A stretch of 64,000 nt of DNA from Actinospica sp035493475 (GTDB taxonomy: Bacteria > Actinomycetota > Actinomycetes > Streptomycetales > Catenulisporaceae), in contig DATJIF010000124.1 of the NCBI GenBank assembly GCA_035493475.1, forward strand, positions 1 to 64,000, read 5' to 3'. Shown here in pieces: positions 34,704 to 43,898 of this stretch. Position 1 is the first letter of the stretch, and every line of letters begins with the position of its first letter. Under the pieces are notes generated by a model, which worked only from the letters and a program-made list of their open reading frames with translations, ran no database searches and was not told the DNA's origin. A program made the translations under genes and the position numbers.

Positions 34704-34925
34704 TACATGACCCCGGGGTAGGTGTAGCCCTCGGGGAGCCGGGCGACCTTCGTGTCGGTGGGCTGGATGCCGCGCAGGAACGCTCGCACGGTGTAGTCGA
34801 TGGGGGCTTCGCGTAGGGCCGGGCTCGGGCGGAAGTCCGAGACGAGCATGTCGAACTGCAGGCCGGAGATGGTCATCCGCAGGAGGATCGTGGCGAAGGC
34901 GACCGGGTCGACGAGTTCGAATCCG
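34703..34925 (-). pseudogene. C-terminal fragment of a TetR-type regulator
   Basis: The leftward frame reads DPVAFATILLRMTISGLQFD, then LVSDFRPSPALREAPIDYTV, FLRGIQPTDTK and ends PEGYTYPGVM. This looks like the ligand-binding C-terminal helices of a TetR/AcrR protein. Upstream of about 34925 the frame turns Arg-rich and the DNA-binding domain is missing, because another gene fragment begins there on the other strand. Confidence 0.5.
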
Positions 34926-34934
34926 GCTCGCCGT

Positions 34935-35121
34935 GGCGGCCGGCGGAACCGGGGCGTGGGACGCCTTCCCCGAAGTCGACACCGCGGCCATCGCGACCGG
35001 ATTCGGCTGTGAGGCACACACGATCGGCACGCGCGACGAACTCGACGCGACGCTCGAGAAAGTCGCGCCGACCCTGCGGACACGCACAAGTCCGCTGCTG
35101 CTGCAGTTGGACGTCGTGTGA
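34935..35121 (+). pseudogene. C-terminal fragment of a ThDP-dependent enzyme (benzoylformate decarboxylase-like)
   Basis: GAWDAFPEVDTAAIATGFGC, then EAHTIGTRDELDATLEKVAP and SPLLLQLDVV resemble the last 60 residues of thiamine-diphosphate enzymes of the benzoylformate decarboxylase/acetolactate synthase group (PGID..ALA.GFG..A..V...EL..AL... GP.LL.V.V). Everything before is missing. It abuts the TetR fragment, so the two ends were joined by a deletion or rearrangement. Confidence 0.5.
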
Positions 35122-35127
35122 CGAACC

Positions 35128-35151
35128 GGCCGGCCGTTAGTTCGGCCGGCC
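35128..35151 (+). terminator. hairpin after the ThDP-enzyme fragment
   Basis: GGCCGGCCG (35128-35136), loop TTAGTT, CGGCCGGCC (35143-35151). Starts six bases after the stop codon, so it is probably the original terminator of the lost gene. Confidence 0.7.
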
Positions 35152-35300
35152 TCCCGCATTCAACCGGGGTTGAAATCTAGAACCGGGCCCGGCGTGCGTC
35201 AAGAGTCAGGATGCATGTCCTGTCCTGCGCGAAAAAATCGTGTTCCACCTCTTGACGGCCCGTCGGTTGGCCGCGATAGTCAGGCCGTTGGCCTAAGTGA

Positions 35301-35314
35301 TGTTAGCGCTAACA
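35301..35314. promoter_or_regulatory. LacI-type operator upstream of abfB
   Basis: Perfect 14-base palindrome TGTTAGCGCTAACA with the central CG typical of LacI-family sites, 71 bases before the gene start. Confidence 0.75.
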
Positions 35315-35384
35315 AAGGTTTATACCACTTGGAATGGGCCATCCACCACCCGATTCGGATTCACCTTGGACGAGGGAGTTCAAC

Positions 35385-36926
35385 GTGTCCCACCCCGCAA
35401 CGGTCCGTCGATGGCGACGAGTGCCGCTGGTCGCCCTGCTGGCGATCGCGCTCGCCGCCGTCACGCTCGGCATCGCGTCGGCGCCCGCGCACGCCGCGAC
35501 CGAAGAACCCTGCGACATCTATGCCGCGGCCGGCACTCCGTGCGTCGCGGCGCACAGCACCACCCGAGCCCTCTACGCCGCCTACGACGGTGCGCTGTAC
35601 CGGGTCGAACGGGCTTCGGACGACACCTTCGAGGACATCGGCGTGCTCTCGGCGGGCGGCGCCGCCGACGCCGCCGAGCAGGACTCGTTCTGCGCGGACA
35701 CCACCTGCACGATCACCGAGGTCTACGACCAGTCAGGGCACGGCAACGACCTCCAGTTCGAGGGCACGGGCGGTGCGGGCGGCGAGGACACCGCGTCCAG
35801 CGCCACCGCCCAGGCGATCTCGGTCTACGGCCAGAAGGCGTACGCGCTGTACATCAACGCGGGCAACGCGTACTGGGTGAACGGTTCGTCCAACGGCGTG
35901 CCCACCGGCAGTTCGCCGGAGGCCGAGTACATGGTCACCAGCGGCCAGCACTACAACGCCAAGTGCTGCTTCGACTACGGCAACAGCGAGACCGACCGCA
36001 CCGCCGACGGCGACGGCGCGATGGACGCGATCAACTTCGGCTCAGAGTGCTGGTTCGGCAGCTGCACCGGATCGGGACCCTGGGTGCAGGCAGACCTCGA
36101 GGACGGCCTGTTCTCCGGCGGCAGCGACTCGTGGAACTCCAGCCAGGAGGCCCTCGGCGACTCGTTCGTGACCGCGATGCTGAAGAACAACGGCTCGACC
36201 GAGATGGCGATCGAGGGCGGCAACGCGCAGTCCGGCAGTCTGACCACGATGTACGACGGGGCGCTTCCCAGCGGCTACGACCCTATGGTGAAGCAGGGTG
36301 CGATCACCCTCGGTGCGGGCGGTGACTGCTGCGTGACCAAGTCGAACGGGAGCATCGGAACGTTCTACGAGGGCGTCATCGTCTCCGGCTACCCGACGAG
36401 TGCGACCGACGCCGCCGTCCAGGCGAACATCGTCGCCGCGAACTACAGCGCGTTCATCCCCGGCACGGAGATCTCACTCCAGGCCAGCACCTCGTGCTGC
36501 ACCAGCGACTACATCCAGCACGATGCGAGCGACGACAAGGTCGTGCTCGCCAAACTCACTTCGAGCAGCTCCTCGACGGACAAGGCGGACGCGGACTGGA
36601 TCGTCGAGCCAGGCCTCTACAACAGCTCCTGCGTGTCGTTCGAGTCGGCGAACGAATCGGGCGAGTATCTCAGGCATTCCAACTTCGAGCTCTACCTCGA
36701 ACCGAACGACGGCACCACGTTGTTCTCCGAAGACGCCACGTTCTGCCCGACCACCGGCAACAGCGGCAAGGGCTACTCGCTCCAATCCGTGAACTACCCC
36801 AGCCAGTACATCCGGCACTACGAGTACGTGGTCTACATCGCCAGCGACGGCGGATCGAAGGCCTGGGACACCACGACCAACTGGGCCGCGGACAGCAGCT
36901 GGTACATCGCGAGCCCCTGGAGCTAG
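35385..36926 (+). CDS. abfB: secreted alpha-L-arabinofuranosidase, GH54 with CBM42
   Basis: 513 residues from GTG 35385 (GAGGGAG ribosome site). A signal peptide (RRWRR, hydrophobic VPLVALLAIALAAVTLGIA, cleavage near APAHA-A) is followed by the GH54 catalytic domain (CDIYAAAGTPCVAAHSTTRA, YDQSGHGNDLQ, KCCFDYGN, NFGSECWFGSC) and, from about residue 360, an AbfB/CBM42 arabinose-binding beta-trefoil (YIQHDASDDKVVL, YLRHSNFELYLEPNDGT, YIRHYEYVVYIA). It removes L-arabinofuranosyl branches outside the cell. The LacI-type palindrome upstream implies control by a nearby LacI regulator. Confidence 0.92.
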   Translation: MSHPATVRRWRRVPLVALLAIALAAVTLGIASAPAHAATEEPCDIYAAAGTPCVAAHSTTRALYAAYDGALYRVERASDDTFEDIGVLSAGGAADAAEQDSFCADTTCTITEVYDQSGHGNDLQFEGTGGAGGEDTASSATAQAISVYGQKAYALYINAGNAYWVNGSSNGVPTGSSPEAEYMVTSGQHYNAKCCFDYGNSETDRTADGDGAMDAINFGSECWFGSCTGSGPWVQADLEDGLFSGGSDSWNSSQEALGDSFVTAMLKNNGSTEMAIEGGNAQSGSLTTMYDGALPSGYDPMVKQGAITLGAGGDCCVTKSNGSIGTFYEGVIVSGYPTSATDAAVQANIVAANYSAFIPGTEISLQASTSCCTSDYIQHDASDDKVVLAKLTSSSSSTDKADADWIVEPGLYNSSCVSFESANESGEYLRHSNFELYLEPNDGTTLFSEDATFCPTTGNSGKGYSLQSVNYPSQYIRHYEYVVYIASDGGSKAWDTTTNWAADSSWYIASPWS

Positions 36927-36957
36927 GCGACGATCTGAGGCACTGACCCGCACGAAC

Positions 36958-36992
36958 GGCCGGGGTCGGACCCGAGTGGTCCGGCCTCGGCC
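36958..36992 (+). terminator. hairpin after abfB
   Basis: GGCCGGGGTCGGACC (36958-36972) pairs with GGTCCGGCCTCGGCC (36978-36992) apart from two imperfect positions. It lies 31 bases after the stop codon. Confidence 0.6.
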
Positions 36993-37076
36993 GGAGTTCG
37001 AGTGCCGTGTTGATCGTCGAAAATTTCGGCCCGAGTGCGGCCGTTGTGCGCCGTGCAGGCCGGGTCGACGATGCTA

Positions 37077-37088
37077 GAAAGCGCTTTC
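37077..37088. promoter_or_regulatory. LacI-type operator
   Basis: GAAAGCGCTTTC, a perfect 12-base palindrome with central CG, 62 bases before the lyase-like gene. Confidence 0.75.
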
Positions 37089-37149
37089 CATCGCAGCTGC
37101 CCTGGAACGCGCGCACCTGTCTGATGCGCCCGAACGGAGATGGTCAACG

Positions 37150-38844
37150 ATGACGACTCCCCATGAGAACCCTGCCTCCACCTACCCGCTCAGCCGCCGC
37201 GCCGTGCTCGGCGCCGTCGGCCTGGGTATCGCCTCCGCCCTCGCGCCGGTCTTGGTGCGCGAGGCCGCGCCCTCGGCCGCCGCCGCGACGACGTACGCGC
37301 ACCCCGGCCTGCTGCACACCCAAGCCGACTTCAACCGGATGGCCTCCCAGGTCGGCGCGGGCGCCCAGCCGTGGAAGGCGACCTGGGACCGACTCGCGGC
37401 CAACTCCCACTCGTCGAGCAGTTGGACGCCGAGCGCCCAGTCCTCCATCATCCGGGGCTCGGGTTGCGGCGAGAACTACGGCAGCGTCTACAACGACATC
37501 GCCGCCGCGTACCAGAACGCCCTGTACTGGAAGATCACCGGCGACACCGCGCACGCGGACACCGCGGCCAACATCCTCAACGCCTGGGCGTCCACGCTGG
37601 AGTCCATCAGTCTGTGCAGCGCCGACGGCTACCTGGCGGCCGGCCTCTACGGCTACCAGTTCGCCAACGCCGCCGAGATCATGCGCGACTACTCCGGGTT
37701 CGATCTGGCCTCGTTCCAGACGATGATGCTCGACATCTTCTACCCGATGAACAACGACTTCCTCGTCAACCACAACGGCGCCTGCATCGCGCACTACTGG
37801 GCGAACTGGGACCTGTGCAACATGTGCTCGGTTCTCGCGATCGGCATCCTCTGCGACGACAGCGCGAAGGTGAACCAGGCGATCGACTACTTCTACAGCG
37901 GGGCCGGCAACGGGGCGATCAATAACCTGACTCCCTACGTCTACTCGGACGGAACGGCCCAGTGCCAGGAGAGCGGGCGCGACCAGGGTCACGCCATGCT
38001 GGACGTGGCGCTCGTCGGCGCGTTCTGCCAGATGGCGTGGAACCAGGGAATCGACCTGTTCGGCTACGAGAACGACCGGGTTCTCAAGATGTGCGAGTAC
38101 TTGGCGAAGTACAACCTCGGCAACGACGTCTCGTACACCACGTACAGCTGGTACGACGGTACAGACTGCGCCACGCTGAATTCGCAGACGACGATCTCCT
38201 CGTCCAGCCGCGGCAACATCCGCCCGTGCTGGGCGTTGATCTACAACCACTATGTCGCGCTCAAGGGGCTGTCAGCCCCCTACACCACGGCCTACGCCAC
38301 CCTGGTCGGGCCGGAGGGCGGGGGCGGCGACTATGGCAGCACGAGCGGCGGGTTCGACCAACTCGGCTTCGGAACGCTGACGCACGCGCTGGCGGCCGGG
38401 CCGCTTCCCCACGGCATCTACACCCTGACGAACGAGATGAGCGGGAAGAATCTCGACAACGACGATGTGTCCACCAACGGCAGCGCCGTCGTGCAGTGGA
38501 CCGCGAACGCGGGCACGACGCAGCAGTGGACCGCGGTTCCGCTCAGCAACGGGTACTTCACGCTGACGAACGGGATGAGCGGGAAGAACCTGGACAACGA
38601 CGATGTGTCCACCAACGGCAGCGCCGTGGTCCAGTGGACCGCGAACGCGGGTACGACGCAACAGTGGGACATCGTGGCCACGAGTGGCGGCTACTTCACG
38701 CTGACGAATCAGATGAGCGGGAAGAACCTGGACAACGGCAACGTCACCACTGAGGGCAGCGACGTCATTCAGTGGACCGCCGATGAAGGCTCGACGCAGA
38801 ACTGGTTGCCGACCTGGGTCGGACCGTTCGAATCCGGCTACTGA
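37150..38844 (+). CDS. secreted alginate-lyase-fold protein with ricin-type lectin repeats
   Basis: 564 residues. A Tat signal (SRRAVLGAVGLGIASALAPV) is followed by an alpha/alpha-toroid domain of the alginate lyase family (about residues 45-420), with NGACIAHYWANWDLCNMCS and the ESGRDQGHAMLDV motif, which holds conserved Arg and His. Residues about 425-560 are three 46-residue ricin-like units (MSGKNLDN.DVSTNGSAVVQW ... QQW). Members of this fold cleave uronate-containing glycans by beta-elimination. In this arabinan/galactan locus the substrate may be glucuronate-bearing side chains rather than alginate. Its stop overlaps the stop of the convergent LacI gene by seven bases. Confidence 0.7.
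   Translation: MTTPHENPASTYPLSRRAVLGAVGLGIASALAPVLVREAAPSAAAATTYAHPGLLHTQADFNRMASQVGAGAQPWKATWDRLAANSHSSSSWTPSAQSSIIRGSGCGENYGSVYNDIAAAYQNALYWKITGDTAHADTAANILNAWASTLESISLCSADGYLAAGLYGYQFANAAEIMRDYSGFDLASFQTMMLDIFYPMNNDFLVNHNGACIAHYWANWDLCNMCSVLAIGILCDDSAKVNQAIDYFYSGAGNGAINNLTPYVYSDGTAQCQESGRDQGHAMLDVALVGAFCQMAWNQGIDLFGYENDRVLKMCEYLAKYNLGNDVSYTTYSWYDGTDCATLNSQTTISSSSRGNIRPCWALIYNHYVALKGLSAPYTTAYATLVGPEGGGGDYGSTSGGFDQLGFGTLTHALAAGPLPHGIYTLTNEMSGKNLDNDDVSTNGSAVVQWTANAGTTQQWTAVPLSNGYFTLTNGMSGKNLDNDDVSTNGSAVVQWTANAGTTQQWDIVATSGGYFTLTNQMSGKNLDNGNVTTEGSDVIQWTADEGSTQNWLPTWVGPFESGY
38425..38838 (+). repeat. three tandem 138-base repeats encoding ricin-lectin units
   Basis: CTGACGAA starts units at 38425, 38563 and 38701, exactly 138 bases apart. 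Units 1 and 2 are nearly identical over about 100 bases (both encode DDVSTNGSAVVQWTANAGTT); unit 3 has diverged. This indicates recent duplication or gene conversion of the lectin unit. Confidence 0.85.
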
Positions 38845-39905
38845 CCGAGGGGCCCGAAAAGCGGGGGCGCCGCTGTTGAGCCGTGCGACAGAAGGTGCGG
38901 CGGGACGTCGACCACCCTCACGTCCCGCTGCCCCGTGAGCGCCAGGTCGATCGCGGCTCTGGCCATCTCGCCGAGCGGCTGTACCAAGGTGGTCAATGGT
39001 GGATACGGCGTACTCGAGCTCAGTCCCGGGAGGCCGTCGCAGCAGATGAGCGAGACATCGCGCGGAACGCGCAGGCCCGCGGACGTGAGGGCATTGCGGC
39101 CGACGAGCGCCGTCCGGCCGTTTGCGAACACGATGGCGGTCGGCGGCGTGCGCAGTGCGAGCAATCCGAGCGTGGCGCTGTGAATGTCGCCTTCGGCGGG
39201 GGAGATGCGCAGCACGTACTCGTCGGGAGTGCGCAGTCCTCTCGCGAGCATCGCTTCGCGGAAGCCTTGAACCAAGCGCGTATCCGCTGCCACCCGTACG
39301 GGGCCCGCGACGACAGCGACGCGCGTGTGCCCGAGGCCGAGCAGGTGCCGCGCCGCGGCGGCGCCGAAGGCCCGCTCGTCCACCTGGACCGCGCAGCCGC
39401 GAACTTCCAGCTGCCGTGTTTCGAGTGTTCCGATGGTGCACGCCGCGATCGCGTGTGCTTCGAAGTACTCCCACTGGCCGTCGGAGAAGTCCAACAGAAG
39501 GCTGATGACCGCTTCGGCGCCCCGGAGACTCATCGCGTCGAGCCATCGGCGCGGAGGGCAACGGTAGCCGCCCGACCGGCGGTCGTCCGGCTCGACATCG
39601 GTGACGATGACGCCGGCGCCGCGTGCGGATGCCTCGAGGCACACCGCTCGCAGCAGTTTCGAGGTCGGTATCTCGTCGAGGCGATTCGCCACGACCTCTA
39701 TCAGCGTTCCCTGCGCGCGGCGCCGGGTGTCCTGGCCGCCCGCCGTGCGATAGCCCGCCTGGTCCAACAGGTCGGCTACGCGTCTACGCGTGTCGGGCGC
39801 GACGTCGGGCCGCCCGTTGAGCACTTTCGAGACGGTCGAGATCGACACACCCGCGACGCGGGCGATCGCCCCCAGCGTCGGAAGCCCGTTCGTGTCTCGC
39901 GCCAT
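38838..39905 (-). CDS. LacI family transcriptional regulator
   Basis: 355 residues from ATG 39905. LacI HTH at the N-terminus (PTLGAIARVAGVSISTVSKV, LNGRPDVAPDTRRRVADLL), followed by a periplasmic-binding-protein-like sensor domain (HTRVAVVAGPVR, PTAIVFANGRTAL, VPRDVSLICCDGLPGL, LTTLVQPLGEMARAAIDL). It lies between two lyase-like genes and is the best candidate to bind the GCGCT-centred palindromes at 35301, 37077, 43605 and 43806. The inducer is probably a sugar released from the polymer. Confidence 0.9.
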   Translation of the reverse strand: MARDTNGLPTLGAIARVAGVSISTVSKVLNGRPDVAPDTRRRVADLLDQAGYRTAGGQDTRRRAQGTLIEVVANRLDEIPTSKLLRAVCLEASARGAGVIVTDVEPDDRRSGGYRCPPRRWLDAMSLRGAEAVISLLLDFSDGQWEYFEAHAIAACTIGTLETRQLEVRGCAVQVDERAFGAAAARHLLGLGHTRVAVVAGPVRVAADTRLVQGFREAMLARGLRTPDEYVLRISPAEGDIHSATLGLLALRTPPTAIVFANGRTALVGRNALTSAGLRVPRDVSLICCDGLPGLSSSTPYPPLTTLVQPLGEMARAAIDLALTGQRDVRVVDVPPHLLSHGSTAAPPLFGPLGQ

Positions 39906-39979
39906 GTCGATCACCGTGTCGCCACCGTGCCGGGCGGCCGCCTTGTCCGCGGCGGCCACCCGGCACCCCGGGACAGCGG

Positions 39980-42900
39980 TCAGGACGCCACGAGCGCCGC
40001 GATCGCGGAGTCTATCGCCGCGTACGCGCTGTCGATCTGCGCCTGCGTGCTGTCCGCCGCGGAGTCGCACGCGTTCCCGGCGCTGACGGCCGCGGCGACG
40101 GCCTGCCAGCTCGACGCGGTGTACGCCGTCGGGTCGAGCAGGGCGGCGTGCCCGAGTCCGTATTCCAGCTGGGACTTGTCGATGCGGTCGCCGAAGTACT
40201 CGATCTCGGCTACATCGGCGTGCCCGTTGCTGCTGAACCGCAGGTACCGGTACGGACTCTGATCGGAGACGGTGAATGTGTTCCAGCCGTTGACGGGCGA
40301 GGAGCCGATCTGTGCGAGGGTGTTCCAGTTCGACCCGTCATTCGAACCCTGGAACAGTGCCCCCTTGAGCCGCGCCGTCTGACCCGCGCGCGGATAGGCG
40401 CGGATCTGCGTCAGGTACACGCCGCTGCCTGAGCCGTAGTCCGCGGTGACCAGGCCGGCGGACAGGTTCAGGTCGACGAACGTGGTCAGATCGCCGTCGA
40501 ACGCGGGCAGTCCGGCCTGCTGGTCGTTCAGGACGCCTGAGTAGCTGATCGTGTTGGTGAGCACCGTCGCCGTGTTGAGCGTGTCGATCTGGCCGTCGGC
40601 CGCCGTGGCGATCGGGGCGCGCAGCCGGGCCGCCGCCGCGTCCACCGCGTCCAGATACCCGACCTGCTGAAGCAGGGTGCTGCTGGCCGACGCGATCTCT
40701 GCCTTCGCGTCCGCGACCGCGCTCGCGAAGCCCGCCGCGCTGCGCGAGGTGTACCCCGAGGTGTCGCCCACCGCGGAGACCTCGTCGTTCAGAGCGGTCG
40801 TCGCGTCGGTGGAAACGGTGACCGGATACGTATACAGACGCAGGGTCGTACCGTCGTCGGCGAGCATGCGGATCTGCTGGCTGCCCACCTGCGCCGCCGT
40901 CGGGGTCCAGGTGACGGTGCTCGACGCCTTGTCGTAGACCGCGCCCGCCGGCAGCGCGTACGGCCGGACGGTCACCGAGCGGCCGTCCGCGTCGAACGAA
41001 TCCATCCGGACTGTCAGCGGTTGCCCGACGAACCAGCGGTCCGGCATCGCCGGGCTGCCGGTGAGCTGCGGGGCGTCCCGGTTGAGCGGATCGAGCTGGA
41101 AGGAGGCGAGGGTGTCGACGCCGGTGAAGTCGAAGTAGACCATCTGGCTGCCGGTCAGCTGTGTGCTGAGCTTCGTCAGATCCAGATCGACGTCGCGCAG
41201 GCTGCCAGGTCCGCCGGTCGGCGGTACCTCGACGGTGGCGATCGGCGTGTTGGCCGGATCGTTCAGGCGTAGCGTGATCGTGCCGCCGTGCCGGCTCGCC
41301 AGGGTGAAGGCGAGTGTGCTCGCGCCGGAGGAGAAGTTCACCGGCTCGTAAGTCAGCGTGGTAGTGGTCTCCGGATGGTCGAAGACCGCGAACGACGTGC
41401 CGTCGGGCCGCTGCTGCGCCCTGGCCTGTCCGCTGACCGTGTCGTAGAAGGAGCCGCCCTCGGTCTGCTGGAACGGCGCGATTCCGGGTGCGAAGGTGAA
41501 TGTGTCGAGGCTCAGCGCGGCAGTGCCCTCATACGTCAGGTAGACATCGTTGCGGCCTTGGATCGCGCTGGGAAGCATGCTGCGCTCGACCGTCTGCCAT
41601 GTGCCCCCGGTGTCGGGAATCGCGTACGTGGCGACGACGGGTCCGGTCGCGCTGCCGGTGCGCAGCGAGAGTGTCCCGGTCGAGGTGCTCGCGATCCGGG
41701 TCTTGAACTGCAGCGAGCCGTCGTCGAAGTCCATGTCGCGATAGCCGAGCGCGGCTCCGTCGGAGAGCGAGACCGCGGTGCCGCCGCTGCCGTTCGAGAC
41801 CGTGCTCGCCCCGGTCGCGGAGTCGGCCGCGGCCGCGGCGTTCTGCGCCTGCGAGGAGCCGTGCGCGAAGGCGAACCAGTCCACGTCTCCCTGGTATCCG
41901 TAGACGTTCGAGCTGCCGTGGAACTGGAGGAAGATGCTGTGCACGCCGGTGACCGTCTGGTTGAGCTTCGTCGCGGTTGTCGCCAGCGTTGTGTACCAGC
42001 CGGTCGGCTGGATGTAGCCGGTGCCGATGATCTCGCCGGTCAGCGAGTCGAGATGAATGTCGACGCTGGCCGGTACCGTGCTGTTGCCGCCGCCGCTGAT
42101 CACGAAGGTGTCAGCGCCCTGCGTCCCGAAGTCGATGCCGTCGTATTCGGCCCACTGGTTGGGAAACACATCGGCGAGCATCTTGCGGGTGCCGTCGGAG
42201 TCGGAGTAGTAGACGAAGTCGGGGCCGTCGGTCGCCGTGTAGGAGGCGCCTGAGATGCGGTCGAAGGCCGAGGAGACGGTGGGGTTCGACTCTTCCAGCG
42301 GCGGCCCGACGGGCGGGACGTGCTGCCTGCCCTGGATCGGCGTGAAGATCATGGCCGAGTAGGCGGGGAAGTCGTCGCTCGCCGATCCGGTGAGCTGGAT
42401 CTGGCGTTCTCTGGCCAGGTACGGCATGTCGCTGTCCGGCACGTGCTCGAGCCAACGGTAGTGGTCGTAGACGATGTCAGCGTAGGCGAGTTGGCCGCGT
42501 CCGCCGTCGGCGATGGTCGAGTAGTAGCCGGCGTTGCCGCTCGGATCGGTGGAGGACCAGGTCACCGAATGCCCGAGATTGAAGGTGCTGAAGTACTCGG
42601 CGCCCTTGAGCAGGCGGTTGTCGAGGTAGGAGAACAGGTCTATGCCGCCGGACGGCCCGGTGCCCTGGATGTACGAGGTCTGCGCGATCAGGCTCAGCGT
42701 GGCGAGGGTGTCGTCGGCGTGCGCCTGGTCGCGGCCCATCTCCTGAAGCTGGCCGGTGGACCAGATCTGCTTGGAGATCGCGACGTCGGTGAGCGGGCTC
42801 GTGCTCTCGCCGACGCTCGCCCGGTCCATCGCCGTCGCGTAGAGCGTCGCGTCGTCGTCGAACACCGCCACGGCGAGCGTCCCGGCGATCGAGTAGCCCT

Positions 42901-43558
42901 CCTGGTTCATGAAGCGGCTGCTCGTGTCGACCGTGGGCAGCAGCAGCGCGGCGAAGCTCTCGACGTCCGCGGTCTCCGCGTCGGTCCAGCCGGAGGACGG
43001 CGTGTACCGCAGGATCTCGGCGGCGGCGAGCATCTTGTCGAGCGCGGTGCCGACGCGGATCCAGTCCGTCGAGGGCGTCGTCATCGTGGTCGCCCAGCTG
43101 TCGATGATGCCGATCGCCTTGGCCGAGTAGCGGTCGTCGCCGGTGATGTACCACATCAGCGTCAGGTCGTACGCGGCGTTGGAGTCGGCGACCAGCCCGT
43201 AGACGGCGCCGGTCGGCACGGTGCTGACCGAGGGGCCGCGCGGGGTGTAGTCGAGCCAGGTGTACGGGTCCTTGCGGAAGCTGGCGAAGGCGCCGGCCCA
43301 GGGCTCATAGCCCTGCTGAACCATGTCGCGCATGGTGTTGAGCTGGGTGCGGTCCTGGAGGATGCCGGGATGCGTGAATCCGGCGGAACTCTTGACCGTG
43401 TAGTCGTCCCAGCTGTGGTCGTAGTCCGGGTTGATGATGCTCGGCGGCCGGGCGTCGGCGTGCGCGACCGGAACGGCGCGGCCGAGCGCCAGGCCCAGCG
43501 CGAGCAGTACGAGCACGGAGAGCCACGCGCGGAACGTCGGTGTTCGGTACGAGGACAT
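39980..43558 (-). CDS. large secreted alginate-lyase-fold protein with several accessory domains
   Basis: 1192 residues from ATG 43558 (AGGGAAGGA ribosome site). Signal peptide (FRAWLSVLVLLALGLALGRA, cleavage near AHA-D). Residues about 35-420: alginate lyase-type alpha/alpha domain (GFTHPGILQDRTQLNTMRDM, QEMGRDQAHADDTLATL). Then two to three carbohydrate-binding CBM6-like beta-sandwiches (about 440-860), a cadherin/Ig-like putative domain with DRWFVGQPLTVRMDSFDADG, a helical FIVAR-like linker, and an F5/8-type C (CBM32-like) domain near residues 1030-1130. It shares its fold with the lyase at 37150 and probably acts on the same polymer. An operator lies in its leader. Confidence 0.7.
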   Translation of the reverse strand: MSSYRTPTFRAWLSVLVLLALGLALGRAVPVAHADARPPSIINPDYDHSWDDYTVKSSAGFTHPGILQDRTQLNTMRDMVQQGYEPWAGAFASFRKDPYTWLDYTPRGPSVSTVPTGAVYGLVADSNAAYDLTLMWYITGDDRYSAKAIGIIDSWATTMTTPSTDWIRVGTALDKMLAAAEILRYTPSSGWTDAETADVESFAALLLPTVDTSSRFMNQEGYSIAGTLAVAVFDDDATLYATAMDRASVGESTSPLTDVAISKQIWSTGQLQEMGRDQAHADDTLATLSLIAQTSYIQGTGPSGGIDLFSYLDNRLLKGAEYFSTFNLGHSVTWSSTDPSGNAGYYSTIADGGRGQLAYADIVYDHYRWLEHVPDSDMPYLARERQIQLTGSASDDFPAYSAMIFTPIQGRQHVPPVGPPLEESNPTVSSAFDRISGASYTATDGPDFVYYSDSDGTRKMLADVFPNQWAEYDGIDFGTQGADTFVISGGGNSTVPASVDIHLDSLTGEIIGTGYIQPTGWYTTLATTATKLNQTVTGVHSIFLQFHGSSNVYGYQGDVDWFAFAHGSSQAQNAAAAADSATGASTVSNGSGGTAVSLSDGAALGYRDMDFDDGSLQFKTRIASTSTGTLSLRTGSATGPVVATYAIPDTGGTWQTVERSMLPSAIQGRNDVYLTYEGTAALSLDTFTFAPGIAPFQQTEGGSFYDTVSGQARAQQRPDGTSFAVFDHPETTTTLTYEPVNFSSGASTLAFTLASRHGGTITLRLNDPANTPIATVEVPPTGGPGSLRDVDLDLTKLSTQLTGSQMVYFDFTGVDTLASFQLDPLNRDAPQLTGSPAMPDRWFVGQPLTVRMDSFDADGRSVTVRPYALPAGAVYDKASSTVTWTPTAAQVGSQQIRMLADDGTTLRLYTYPVTVSTDATTALNDEVSAVGDTSGYTSRSAAGFASAVADAKAEIASASSTLLQQVGYLDAVDAAAARLRAPIATAADGQIDTLNTATVLTNTISYSGVLNDQQAGLPAFDGDLTTFVDLNLSAGLVTADYGSGSGVYLTQIRAYPRAGQTARLKGALFQGSNDGSNWNTLAQIGSSPVNGWNTFTVSDQSPYRYLRFSSNGHADVAEIEYFGDRIDKSQLEYGLGHAALLDPTAYTASSWQAVAAAVSAGNACDSAADSTQAQIDSAYAAIDSAIAALVAS

Positions 43559-43604
43559 CGAGGGTGGGTCCTTCCCTGAACGGGATGGGGTGACGGGCAG
43601 GCAT

Positions 43605-43618
43605 GGATAGCGCTTTCC
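43605..43618. promoter_or_regulatory. LacI-type operator before the large lyase gene
   Basis: GGATAGCGCTTTCC, near-perfect palindrome with central GCGC, 47 bases upstream of the start codon. Confidence 0.7.
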
Positions 43619-43802
43619 GGACCGGAATATAGGGCGGCGCAGCAGGCCCGACAAGGGCCTCCGGGTCTTCGATTTCCTGATCGCCACATCATTAAGCCTC
43701 TGAACTGTGGGTTAGCTCGGGTGCGGCGCGGTGGCTCGAGCGCGGGGGAGCGGCCCGGTCGGACTGAAGGCTGGCGTGCGCTCGGCCGAGAGGCTACTCT
43801 CC

Positions 43803-43821
43803 AGATAAGCGCTTACTATCT
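43803..43821. promoter_or_regulatory. LacI-type operator before the dehydrogenase gene
   Basis: Perfect core TAAGCGCTTA (43806-43815) with roughly symmetric flanks AGA and ATCT, about 80 bases before ATG 43899. Confidence 0.65.
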
Positions 43822-43898
43822 CAGCGCGATCTACCCGTGCCACTGGTACGGCAGCGGGGCAGATATCCGTTCTTCCACGAAGCCGGAGTGCTCATCAT

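Noticed and set aside
39905..40070. Longer start for the LacI gene
   Set aside because: The extension overlaps the end of the large lyase gene and is not HTH-like; the family starts just before the HTH.
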